From an uncultured Prevotella sp. (GTDB lineage: Bacteria; Bacteroidota; Bacteroidia; Bacteroidales; Bacteroidaceae), in contig CAMUYR010000001.1 in assembly GCA_947164965.1 (NCBI GenBank), forward strand, positions 62,001 to 126,000: DNA of 64,000 bases, in the 5' to 3' direction. The stretch's first letter is position 1; the number at the start of each line of letters is the position of its first letter. The notes beneath the pieces are model-generated. The model searched no databases. It saw nothing but the letters and a program-made list of their open reading frames with translations, and was not told where the DNA came from. A program made the position numbers and the translations under genes. Of this stretch, positions 35,012-42,857 are shown one piece after another.

Positions 35012-35834
35012 TGCGGATGGCTTCGTCGGTGAAATCGCGCGAGAAGCGAAGGTCGTTCAGACTCTTCAGGGAGCCATGCAGGCGGCGATAGTCTACGATG
35101 GCCTTAGCCTGAAAATAATTCAAGTAAGGATGTTGGCGCAACTGCTGGAGCGAGAGTTGGTTAAGATTCAGCTTTCGCACGTCCGACTGTTGCACGACGA
35201 GATAGGGTTTGGCCTGTTGCGGAAAGCCGTCGATGGCATCCAACTGGTCCAAGCTGACAAAACCACCCAGACGCTGACGCTGGTGTACGATTTCCTTTGC
35301 ATAATAGCTGCCGATGCCAGGCACCCGTTGCAGCTGGCTGGTATCTGCGGTGTTCAGCATCACCTGTTCACCCTCCTTCATCTTCTCCGGATAGTGCCGG
35401 ACGGTATCGCGCTCAGGCTTTTTCACAAACTGAGAAGCAGGCAGATAGTCGGCAGAAATCTGGATATAGGGTTCCAATTCGCGGTACTGCTTCTTGGTTA
35501 GACCGTAGATCTGTGCAAAATCCTCCTTGCTGCGATAGACACCCCCACGCCCGCGATACTTATAGATATTCTTTACCTGCCACGATGCCAGTCCCAGTCG
35601 TAGCAGTTGGGTGCTGTCTGCTGTGTTAGGGTCGAAAGGAAACCGTTCCACCTGACGTTCCTCGGTGGCATAATAGCCCGAAGCGCGCGTCGCTTTCTTG
35701 TCACGGTGCTGATAGGAAGGCTTGGTGACGTTGGCAACAGGAACCTGGTAACGACTTGACCACCAAAAGGCCAAGAGTGCTATGATAGTAGTAATGACGC
35801 AGGCTATCAGTACGTTACGATCATGTCGATTCAT
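34986..35834 (-). CDS. ComEA-like helix-hairpin-helix protein
   Basis: 282 residues from the ATG ending at 35834, chosen because it overlaps the upstream symporter stop as ATGA and directly precedes a membrane segment (VLIACVITTIIALLAFWW). Three or more helix-hairpin-helix segments follow: FDPNTADSTQLLRLGLASWQ, LNTADTSQLQRVPGIGSYYA and LNLNQLSLQQLRQHPYLNY. Such domains bind the DNA backbone without sequence specificity; ComEA family members take up DNA across the envelope. With an N-terminal anchor the protein is probably periplasm-facing. A role in DNA uptake is likely for the family but not proven here. Confidence 0.8.
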   Translation of the reverse strand: MNRHDRNVLIACVITTIIALLAFWWSSRYQVPVANVTKPSYQHRDKKATRASGYYATEERQVERFPFDPNTADSTQLLRLGLASWQVKNIYKYRGRGGVYRSKEDFAQIYGLTKKQYRELEPYIQISADYLPASQFVKKPERDTVRHYPEKMKEGEQVMLNTADTSQLQRVPGIGSYYAKEIVHQRQRLGGFVSLDQLDAIDGFPQQAKPYLVVQQSDVRKLNLNQLSLQQLRQHPYLNYFQAKAIVDYRRLHGSLKSLNDLRFSRDFTDEAIRRLEPYVAF

Positions 35835-37189
35835 ATCACGCCTAACTGATGAAGGAAGATAAGCAGTATGCAGAACGGACAAATAAACCGGACGGCAAAC
35901 AGGAACAGAGGAAAGAGGCGCTGACCATGCGAGCCCCAATTGGTGAACTCGTCATGGGTGATCTGTCTGGGTATGTACCAACCCACGAAGAGACAAGCCA
36001 GGATGGCACCTGCCGGCAACATGAAGTTGGCTGTCAGGGTATCGCAGAAGTCCATCACGGAGAGTCCGAACAGCTTCAGACTGTCCATAGCACCTACGGA
36101 CAGTGAGCAAACGATGCAGATGAGCGATGCCACCACCGTGATGACCCATGCGGAACGGCGACGGGGCAGGTCCCACTCTTCGGTAAAGAAAGCCGTGCCT
36201 ATCTCGTGCATGGAAATGGTAGACGTGAGGGCTGCAAATACCAACAGGGCAAAAAACAAGATGCCCACCACGTAGCCCACGACTGGCATGAAGGCGAAGG
36301 CCTGTTGGAACACGTTAGGCAGGGTGATGAAAATCAGCGAAGGACCTGAATCGGGACTGATACCCACAGACGCTGCTGCAGGGAAAATCATCAGACCAGA
36401 CAGGATGGCTATCAGCGTATCCAACAGCGCTATCTGCCCTGCCGAAGCCAGCAAATTAGTATCGCGGGAGAAATAGCTGGCATAGGTGCAAAGACAGGCT
36501 GTGCCCAATGACAGCGAGAAGAAAGCCTGACCTAGGGCGTCGAGCATCACGTTGCCTGTCAACTTGCTGAAGTCGGGTTGGAACAAGAAGCGCACGCCCT
36601 CCATCGCGCCAGGCAGCAGACAAGAAGCTACCACCAATATCAGCAACAGGATGAAGAGGATAGGCATCAGCATCTTGGAAGCCCGTTCAATACCCCCTCG
36701 CACGCCTCTGACCACCACCAGATGCGTCAACAGGATGAAGGCGATACCAAACAACACAGGACGGATGGGACTGCTGGAGAAGGTGATAAAATAGTTTCTC
36801 ACATAGTCGGCATCGCCACTGAGCTGTCCCACCAACGCGGCATACAGGTATTGCAGGCACCAGCCAGCCACCACGGCATAGAAGCCAAGGATAATGGTCG
36901 ACGTCAGAATGCCCAAATAGCCCACCAGCTTCCATGGCCGGCCACCCGACAGCTTATCGTAGGCAGCAGCGGCATTGGCCTGTGCGTGACGTCCCACGAT
37001 GAACTCGCTGATCATGCCAGGCAGTCCGAGCAGCAGAATGCAGACGACATATACCAGAATAAACGCAGCGCCACCATTCTCGCCTACCATATACGGGAAA
37101 CGCCACACATTGCCCAGTCCCACTGCGGAACCTGCCGTAGCCAGCACAATGCCCAACTTACTGCCGAAATTAGCGCGCTCGTTCTTCAT
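35831..37189 (-). CDS. Sodium-dependent transporter of the SNF (SLC6-like) family, copy 1
   Basis: 452 residues, the usual bacterial length, with about 11-12 membrane segments. The N-terminus has the family motif NFGSKLGIVLATAGSAVGLG followed by NVWRFPYMVGENGG, which forms the sodium and substrate sites in LeuT relatives. Substrates are usually amino acids; which one cannot be read. It lies directly downstream of a paralog with the same order of motifs. Confidence 0.88.
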   Translation of the reverse strand: MKNERANFGSKLGIVLATAGSAVGLGNVWRFPYMVGENGGAAFILVYVVCILLLGLPGMISEFIVGRHAQANAAAAYDKLSGGRPWKLVGYLGILTSTIILGFYAVVAGWCLQYLYAALVGQLSGDADYVRNYFITFSSSPIRPVLFGIAFILLTHLVVVRGVRGGIERASKMLMPILFILLLILVVASCLLPGAMEGVRFLFQPDFSKLTGNVMLDALGQAFFSLSLGTACLCTYASYFSRDTNLLASAGQIALLDTLIAILSGLMIFPAAASVGISPDSGPSLIFITLPNVFQQAFAFMPVVGYVVGILFFALLVFAALTSTISMHEIGTAFFTEEWDLPRRRSAWVITVVASLICIVCSLSVGAMDSLKLFGLSVMDFCDTLTANFMLPAGAILACLFVGWYIPRQITHDEFTNWGSHGQRLFPLFLFAVRFICPFCILLIFLHQLGVI

Positions 37190-37190
37190 A

Positions 37191-38570
37191 TTAGTTCAAG
37201 AAACCTAACTGATGGAGGAAAATAAAGAAGATGGCTAGCGGGCAGACATACTTCACGAGGAAGAGATAGGTGTGGAAGAAGCTGCTGCGCAAGGTGCCCC
37301 AATTGGTAAACTCGTCGCGTACTATCTTACGTGGCGCAAACCAGCCGATAAAGATACAGGTGAGGAAGCCTACGATGGGCAGGAAGATCTGACCAGTCAC
37401 GAAATCGAACCAGTCGAACAGTGCCTTGCCGAAGATGACCAGATGATTGGTAGCACCCAACGACAACGAACAGAACACACCGATAATGGCCGTGGTGACG
37501 GTCACTAGCAACGCTGCCTTCTTACGGGTAATCACCAACTCTTCGTGGAAGAAGGCAGTAGACACCTCGTGGAGCGAGATGAGCGAGGTGAGTGCTGCCA
37601 GCGACAGCAGGATAAAGAAGAGCAGCGAGATGGCATAACCCAACACCGGGATGCCACCAAAAGCCTGCCGGAACACGTTAGGCAGGGTGATGAAGATCAG
37701 CGAGGGTCCTGAGTCGGGATTGACACCCACGGAGAAGGCTGCCGGGAAGATCATCATACCAGCCAGGATGGCTACCAAACAGTCGATAAGTCCTATCTGG
37801 ACAGCCGCCGTCGTCAGGTTGGTTTGCTTCTTGAAATAGCTGGCATAGGTGCACAGACAACCCATCGCAATACTCATGGAATAGAACGACTGGCCCAATG
37901 CTGCCAGAAACACGTCGCTATTGATCTTCGTGAAATCGGGCCTGAAGAGGAACTCAAGGCCTTGACCGGCATTGGGCAACATGCAAGCAGCCCCGACAAT
38001 GATGAGCAGCAGGATGAAGAGCGTTGGCATCATAGCCTTAGAGGCCCGTTCGATACCGTCGCGCACACCGTGTTCTATAATAAGATAGGTGATGAGCAGA
38101 ATGACAACCGTCCAGAAGACCGGCTTGACAGGATCGGACGCCAGCGAGGCAAAATACTGTTGGAAATACTCAGGCGAACCACTCATGTGACCGACTAGCG
38201 AGGCATAGACATACTGCAGGCACCAGCCAGCCACCACCGCATAATAGCCTGTGATGAGGAAGCCCGTGAGCACACCCAGGAAGCCGATGATCGTCCAGGC
38301 ACGACCGCCAGACATGATACTGAAGGCTCGGGCCGTATTAGCTCGACCGTTACGACCAATAATAAACTCACTGATCATGCAGGGGATACCCAGCACCAAC
38401 ACACAAGCCACATAGATCATAATGAAAACGGCGCCACCGTTCTCGCCTGTCATATAGGGGAAACGCCACACATTTCCCAAGCCAACAGCAGAGCCCGCCG
38501 TTGCCAAAATAACACCCAGCTTGCTCCCAAAGTTAGCCCTTTCTAGCTTTGCCATCTCAGATTTTCCCAT
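37191..38570 (-). CDS. Sodium-dependent transporter of the SNF (SLC6-like) family, copy 2
   Basis: 459 residues from the ATG ending at 38570 (an ATG at 38555 is also possible). Longer in-frame starts upstream would run through the promoter and the divergent gene. It carries the same motifs as its neighbour (NFGSKLGVILATAGSAVGLG, NVWRFPYMTGENGG) and about 12 membrane segments. Only one base separates its stop from the start of the second transporter, so the pair and the helix-hairpin-helix gene probably form one operon from the promoter at 38580-38611. Confidence 0.88.
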   Translation of the reverse strand: MGKSEMAKLERANFGSKLGVILATAGSAVGLGNVWRFPYMTGENGGAVFIMIYVACVLVLGIPCMISEFIIGRNGRANTARAFSIMSGGRAWTIIGFLGVLTGFLITGYYAVVAGWCLQYVYASLVGHMSGSPEYFQQYFASLASDPVKPVFWTVVILLITYLIIEHGVRDGIERASKAMMPTLFILLLIIVGAACMLPNAGQGLEFLFRPDFTKINSDVFLAALGQSFYSMSIAMGCLCTYASYFKKQTNLTTAAVQIGLIDCLVAILAGMMIFPAAFSVGVNPDSGPSLIFITLPNVFRQAFGGIPVLGYAISLLFFILLSLAALTSLISLHEVSTAFFHEELVITRKKAALLVTVTTAIIGVFCSLSLGATNHLVIFGKALFDWFDFVTGQIFLPIVGFLTCIFIGWFAPRKIVRDEFTNWGTLRSSFFHTYLFLVKYVCPLAIFFIFLHQLGFLN

Positions 38571-38575
38571 AATCG

Positions 38576-38611
38576 CTTGCAAAAGTATAAAATAATTCTT
38601 ACTTTTGCAAC
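38576..38611. promoter_or_regulatory. Overlapping divergent promoters
   Basis: On the plus strand a -33-like CTTG (38576-38579) and TACTTTTG (38600-38607) are 20 bases apart, serving the VanZ-like gene. On the minus strand the mirror elements are GTTG (38608-38611) and TACTTTTG (38580-38587), serving the symporter operon. Each -7 box directly abuts the other promoter's -33 box, so only one polymerase can bind at a time. Confidence 0.65.
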
Positions 38612-38627
38612 CAAAACGACAGATTAT

Positions 38628-39014
38628 ATGCAAAAATTGTGGCAAATGGTGAAAAAATATCCCTTTAGCACGGTTTGTTTCGTGCTGATATGGATACTCT
38701 CGTTTCTGCCCTTCCCGGAAATGGAACCTCTGGAGGAAGTGCCTTTTATGGACAAATGGACACATATCGTGATGTATGGAGGCACCTGCTGTGTGCTATG
38801 GACAGAATACCTGCGCAAACATACTAGCATAGATGGTGAGAAGCTCTTCTTCTATGCCTGGCTCATGCCCGTCCTGATGAGCGGACTGATAGAACTGCTG
38901 CAGGAATACTGCACCACCTACCGGGGTGGCGAGTGGCTAGACCTCATGGCCAACACTACAGGCATCACACTGGCTGTCGGCTATGGACTGTTGTTGTGGC
39001 GATTAAGAAAATAA
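38628..39014 (+). CDS. VanZ-like membrane protein
   Basis: 128 residues from the ATG at 38628, chosen because it lies after the promoter. It has four hydrophobic segments, 'MDKWTHIVMYGGTCCVLW' in the second, and 'SGLIELLQEY...RGGEWLDLMANTTGITLA', a pattern of VanZ-family proteins (K-x-x-H in TM2, E-W-x-D-x-x-A-N in TM3-4). The family is named for a teicoplanin-resistance factor, but most members have no known role. It precedes a run of plus-strand housekeeping genes. Confidence 0.78.
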   Translation: MQKLWQMVKKYPFSTVCFVLIWILSFLPFPEMEPLEEVPFMDKWTHIVMYGGTCCVLWTEYLRKHTSIDGEKLFFYAWLMPVLMSGLIELLQEYCTTYRGGEWLDLMANTTGITLAVGYGLLLWRLRK

Positions 39015-39029
39015 ATGATGATATAAAAG

Positions 39030-39350
39030 ATGACACAAGAAGAAAAAACACTGTTAGAAGAAAGAATCGTGGATGTGCTGAAGACCGTCTACGACCCGGA
39101 GATTCCCGTCAACATCTATGATCTTGGCATGATCTATAAGATTGACGTGAAAGAAGATAGCAGCGTAGAACTGGACATGACCTTCACAGCCCCGAACTGC
39201 CCTGCTGCCGACTTTATATTAGAGGATGTACGCACGAAGGTGGAGAGTGTCGATGGCATAACCGGTGCTAACGTCAACCTGGTGTTCGAACCGGCATGGG
39301 ACCAGTCGATGATGAGCGAAGAAGCCCGCGTTGAGTTAGGATTCGACTAA
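39030..39350 (+). CDS. DUF59/MIP18-family iron-sulfur assembly protein
   Basis: 106 residues with the family patterns 'VYDPEIPVNIYDLGMIYKID' at about 21-40, 'TAPNCPAADFI' with its conserved Cys, and a C-terminal 'FEPAWDQSMMSEEARVELGF'. The family includes PaaD, SufT and eukaryotic MIP18, which assist iron-sulfur cluster insertion. No suf or isc genes lie next to it here, so the exact partner is open. Confidence 0.85.
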   Translation: MTQEEKTLLEERIVDVLKTVYDPEIPVNIYDLGMIYKIDVKEDSSVELDMTFTAPNCPAADFILEDVRTKVESVDGITGANVNLVFEPAWDQSMMSEEARVELGFD

Positions 39351-39352
39351 GT

Positions 39353-39384
39353 CGTTATTTCGATATTCCGTTATACCGTTATTC
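39353..39384 (+). repeat. Octamer array CG(T/A)TATT(T/C), inverted family member
   Basis: Four 8-bp units (CGTTATTT, CGATATTC, CGTTATAC, CGTTATTC) fill the gap before the LpxH-like gene. Their reverse complements (AAATAACG, GAATATCG, GAATAACG) are exactly the units of the array at 42801-42856, so the same octamer family occurs in both orientations. Confidence 0.8.
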
Positions 39385-39391
39385 CGAAAAA

Positions 39392-40177
39392 ATGAAGAAT
39401 GTTTATTTTTTATCCGATGCGCACTTAGGTTCCCTGGCTATTCCTCACCAGCGAATGCAGGAGCGACGGCTGGTACGCTTCCTTGACAGCATCAAGGAGA
39501 AGGCGGCAGCCATCTATCTGTTGGGCGACATGTTCGACTTCTGGTACGAATACAAATATGTCGTGCCGAAGGGCTTCACCCGTTTCCTGGGCAAGATCTC
39601 CGAGCTTACAGACATGGGTGTCGAGGTGCATTACTTTACTGGTAATCACGACATCTGGGCATACGAATACCTGGAGAAGGAGTGTGGCGTCATATTGCAT
39701 AAGCAACCGGAGACCACAGAGATCTACGGTCATGAGTTTTTCCTGGCACACGGCGACGGCATGGGCGATCCCAATAAGTCGTTCAAGGTGATCCGCGCCA
39801 TCTTCCATAACAAGATCTGTCAGTGGCTCTTCTCCGGACTGCACCCCCGTTGGGGCATCGGCTTCGGACTGGCATGGGCCCGCCACAGCTATATCAAACA
39901 TAAGGAATCGGACGAGCCGCAATACATGGGAGAAGACAAGGAACACCTGGTGCTCTTTGCCAAGGACTATATCCAGACCCACCCCAATATCGACTACTTT
40001 ATCTTCGGACATCGCCATATTGAACTGGATATCCGGCTGGCCCGTCCTGTGGAGGCTTCAGGCCATAAGGCCCGCCTCATGATTCTGGGCGACTGGATCA
40101 GTCAGTTCACCTACGCTGTCTACGACGGTGAACACATGTTCCTGGAAGAGTATGTGGAAGGTGAGAGTCAACCCTAA
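39392..40177 (+). CDS. lpxH: UDP-2,3-diacylglucosamine diphosphatase-like phosphoesterase
   Basis: 261 residues. It shows the calcineurin-type metal-binding blocks in order: 'LSDAHLGS', 'LGDMFDFW', 'TGNHDIW', 'LAHGDGMG' and 'FGHRHIEL'. This order and length match the LpxH branch, which hydrolyses UDP-2,3-diacylglucosamine to lipid X on the cytoplasmic side of the inner membrane during lipid A synthesis. The assignment against other metallophosphoesterases is by motif only. Confidence 0.8.
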   Translation: MKNVYFLSDAHLGSLAIPHQRMQERRLVRFLDSIKEKAAAIYLLGDMFDFWYEYKYVVPKGFTRFLGKISELTDMGVEVHYFTGNHDIWAYEYLEKECGVILHKQPETTEIYGHEFFLAHGDGMGDPNKSFKVIRAIFHNKICQWLFSGLHPRWGIGFGLAWARHSYIKHKESDEPQYMGEDKEHLVLFAKDYIQTHPNIDYFIFGHRHIELDIRLARPVEASGHKARLMILGDWISQFTYAVYDGEHMFLEEYVEGESQP

Positions 40178-40200
40178 AGAAATTAGAAACTTAATAAAAG

Positions 40201-41256
40201 ATGAAAAAGATAGTAACTTTTGGAGAGCTGCTCCTGCGTTTCTCTAAGCCAGGACAGCTAAGACTGACCCAGGGCGACATGTTCACCTGCAAGTATGGTG
40301 GCAGTGAGGCTAATGTCGCTGTATCACTGGCCATGCAGGGCGAGGAGGTGACCTATATCACCCGTCTGCCAGACACTGCCGTGGGGCATGCCGGAGCCAT
40401 GAATCTGGCACAGCTTGGCGTCGACACCAGTCACGTCCTCTACGGTGGACAGCGTATCGGCACCTATTATTTCGAGCCGCCTGCAGGCATGCGTGCCGCA
40501 AAGGTCATCTATGACCGTTCGGGGTCGGCCTATTACGACCTGAAGCCAGGCATGATTCCCTGGTACGAGATACTGAAGGACTGTGCTTACTTCCACGTTT
40601 CAGGCATCACGGCAGCCATTTCGCCACAAGCAGCAGAGGCCACGTTCGAGGCGCTCGACATTGCTGACGAGTTGGGCATCACGGTGTGTTTCGATATCAA
40701 CTATCGCAAGAACCTCTGGAAATATGAGGGCGCCACACCACGTGAGACGCTGAGTCGTATGCTGGGCCGTTGCGACATGATGTTTGGCGATGCCATCGAG
40801 TTCGACTGGCTCACACAGCATCCGCAACCCCCGTTTACTGCCACCGACTCTCACTTCGAGATGCAGATGGACGAGTACAGAGCGTGGTTTGACGAGCTCC
40901 ACGCACAATATCCGCGCCTGAAGCACTGGCTGATGGGTATGAGAAACATCGTCAGCTCTAACCACCACGTCCTCACAGCATTGCTGTGGACGGAAGGGCG
41001 CCTGCTGCAGGCTCCCATCATCGACGTCCCTGATGTCGTAGACTCTGTGGGTGTGGGCGATGCCTTCATGAGTGGTTTGCTACATGCCGTCAACCTCTTC
41101 CCTGACGACCGTCAGAAGCAGCTGAACTACTCGCTCGCGGCGGCAGCACTCAAGAATACCATCCCTGGTGACTTCAACCTGCTGACAGAAGAAGAAATCC
41201 TGGATGCGATGCTCGGGAAATACAATCCCTCGACACTTTATAAGATGATAGAATAA
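40201..41256 (+). CDS. kdgK: PfkB-family sugar kinase, KdgK-like
   Basis: 351 residues. The N-terminus 'TFGELLLRF' and 'KYGGSEANVAVSLAMQGEEV', and the C-terminal catalytic block 'DSVGVGDAFMSGLL', are PfkB (ribokinase) signatures; the Asp of the G-x-G-D motif is the catalytic base. 'GGQRIGTYYFEPPAGMRAAK' and 'YDRSGSAYYDL' favour 2-dehydro-3-deoxygluconate kinases, which phosphorylate KDG from pectin or hexuronate breakdown. An aldolase partner (kdgA) would normally be adjacent but is not in this window, so the substrate is likely rather than certain. Confidence 0.75.
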   Translation: MKKIVTFGELLLRFSKPGQLRLTQGDMFTCKYGGSEANVAVSLAMQGEEVTYITRLPDTAVGHAGAMNLAQLGVDTSHVLYGGQRIGTYYFEPPAGMRAAKVIYDRSGSAYYDLKPGMIPWYEILKDCAYFHVSGITAAISPQAAEATFEALDIADELGITVCFDINYRKNLWKYEGATPRETLSRMLGRCDMMFGDAIEFDWLTQHPQPPFTATDSHFEMQMDEYRAWFDELHAQYPRLKHWLMGMRNIVSSNHHVLTALLWTEGRLLQAPIIDVPDVVDSVGVGDAFMSGLLHAVNLFPDDRQKQLNYSLAAAALKNTIPGDFNLLTEEEILDAMLGKYNPSTLYKMIE

Positions 41257-41283
41257 TATATCCATCACACAAGTAAATAGGTT

Positions 41284-41862
41284 ATGGCAAACAAACCGTT
41301 AGACACCACCCTACTGGACCGTGCCATCGTGTTCGCCGTCCGCGCACATGCCGGGACAGAACGTCGCGGCAAGGGGTTCCCCTATATCGTCCACCCGATG
41401 GAGGCGGTAGAAATAGTGGCCACGATGACGAACGACCAGGAACTGCTGGCCGCAGCTGTGCTTCACGACACCGTGGAGGACACCGACACAACGATAGAAC
41501 AAATCAGAGCTGAGTTCGGTGACCGTGTGGCCTCTTTCGTTGCTGCGGAGAGTGATGAGCCACATCAGAGCCGCGACGGCATAGAAAACTGGCGTGCACG
41601 CAAGCAAGCTGCCATCGACCGTCTGGCCAGTGCCTCGCACGATGCCAAGATAGTAGCCCTGGGCGACAAACTTTCGAACATGCGGGCCATCGCTCGCGAC
41701 TATGCCCAGCAGGGCGATGCCCTCTGGAACCTCTTCCATGCCAACGACCGCAAGGACCACGAGTGGCACTACCGTGGACTGGCCGATTCATTAAGAGAAC
41801 TTCAGGACACCTTTGCCTACAAGGAATTCGAGCAACTCATCAATCAAGTGTTTGGAGAATGA
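41284..41862 (+). CDS. HD-domain hydrolase, SpoT/MESH1-like
   Basis: 192 residues. It has 'RGKGFPYIVHPMEAVEIVA' near residue 30, the metal-binding 'AAAVLHDTVEDTDTT' (HD plus following ED) and 'KIVALGDKLSNMRAI' with the last Asp ligand. This is the arrangement of stand-alone ppGpp hydrolases and related guanosine phosphohydrolases. It has no synthetase domain. A RelA/SpoT synthetase-domain gene lies 3.7 kb downstream on the same strand. The stop overlaps the next start as ATGA. Confidence 0.78.
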   Translation: MANKPLDTTLLDRAIVFAVRAHAGTERRGKGFPYIVHPMEAVEIVATMTNDQELLAAAVLHDTVEDTDTTIEQIRAEFGDRVASFVAAESDEPHQSRDGIENWRARKQAAIDRLASASHDAKIVALGDKLSNMRAIARDYAQQGDALWNLFHANDRKDHEWHYRGLADSLRELQDTFAYKEFEQLINQVFGE

Positions 41863-42806
41863 AACAGACATTATACCTATTATTATTCATTGCAATGGTG
41901 GCGACGTCTCAAACGATGTCTGCGCAGAATGAGACCATCGTATTCACACCGCAGTGGACTGCGCAGGCCCAGTTTGCCGGCTATTATGTGGCCGAGGCAA
42001 AGGGATTTTACCGTGAGGCGGGAGTGAAGGTGCGCATCGAGCACCCATCTGCCACGCAGCCAGCCATGAGCCGACTTCGCAATAACGAATGTCAGGCCAC
42101 TACGCTACAGGTTTGTCAGGCGCTGGAGATTATTGATGACGGCATACCCCTGGTAAACATCCTTCAGACATCGATGAACAATGCGATGGTCATTGTATCA
42201 GCACGCGGCAAAGACCCGCTGACACAGAAGGGAGCCAAGGTGGGCATCTGGAGCGTGGGGTTCGGTCAGTTGGCCATCTGCATGAGCATCAAGGATCATC
42301 TGAACTACGAATGGGTGCGCTTTGCCCAGAATGTCAACCTGTTTGTGGCGGGAGCCCTCGATGCCACGCTGGCCATGAGCTACAATGAATACTACCAGCT
42401 GGTGCAGGCGGGTGTCCAGATGACCGACAAGAACGTGTACCGCTTTTGCGACCACGGCTATAACGTGCAGGAGGACGGCGTCTATATGACTCGCGAGTAC
42501 TACTCCACACACAAGGACCAGGCACGACGCTTTGCCCAGGCCAGCAGGAAGGGCTGGGAGTGGGCTGCCGCGCACCCACAGGAAGCACTCGACATTGTGA
42601 TGCAGTACGTGGATAAGAACCACATCGCCACCAACCGCGTGATGCAGAAATTGATGTTGGATGACGTGTTGCGCCTGCAGGTAGACCGCGAGTCTAAGAA
42701 GCGTGAGTTCAGGCTGCGTCCCGACATGGTGCAACTGGCCAGCCGCCTGATGGTGGAGAACCAGATGCTAAGCCGCGAAGTGACGTTTAAGGAACTTTCG
42801 GAATAA
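41859..42806 (+). CDS. NMT1/THI5-like periplasmic substrate-binding protein
   Basis: 315 residues from the ATG at 41859 (4-base overlap with the HD gene), starting with a signal peptide (LLLFIAMVATSQTMSAQ) without a lipobox Cys. 'FTPQWTAQAQFAGYYVAEAK' is the opening motif of NMT1-type binding proteins, which carry pyrimidine precursors of thiamine, taurine-like or other small ligands. No permease or ATPase of the usual family is beside it. Instead the next gene is a membrane phosphatase with an extracytoplasmic sensor, so it may present its ligand to that sensor (inference). Confidence 0.75.
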   Translation: MKQTLYLLLFIAMVATSQTMSAQNETIVFTPQWTAQAQFAGYYVAEAKGFYREAGVKVRIEHPSATQPAMSRLRNNECQATTLQVCQALEIIDDGIPLVNILQTSMNNAMVIVSARGKDPLTQKGAKVGIWSVGFGQLAICMSIKDHLNYEWVRFAQNVNLFVAGALDATLAMSYNEYYQLVQAGVQMTDKNVYRFCDHGYNVQEDGVYMTREYYSTHKDQARRFAQASRKGWEWAAAHPQEALDIVMQYVDKNHIATNRVMQKLMLDDVLRLQVDRESKKREFRLRPDMVQLASRLMVENQMLSREVTFKELSE

Positions 42807-42856
42807 CGAGATATCGGAATATCGAAATATCGAAATAACGGAATAACGAAATATCG
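42801..42856 (+). repeat. Octamer array (G/A)AATA(A/T)CG
   Basis: Seven 8-bp units (GAATAACG, AGATATCG, GAATATCG, AAATATCG, AAATAACG, GAATAACG, AAATATCG) begin in the last codons of the binding-protein gene and stop one base before the ATG at 42858. Confidence 0.85.
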
Positions 42857-42857
42857 A

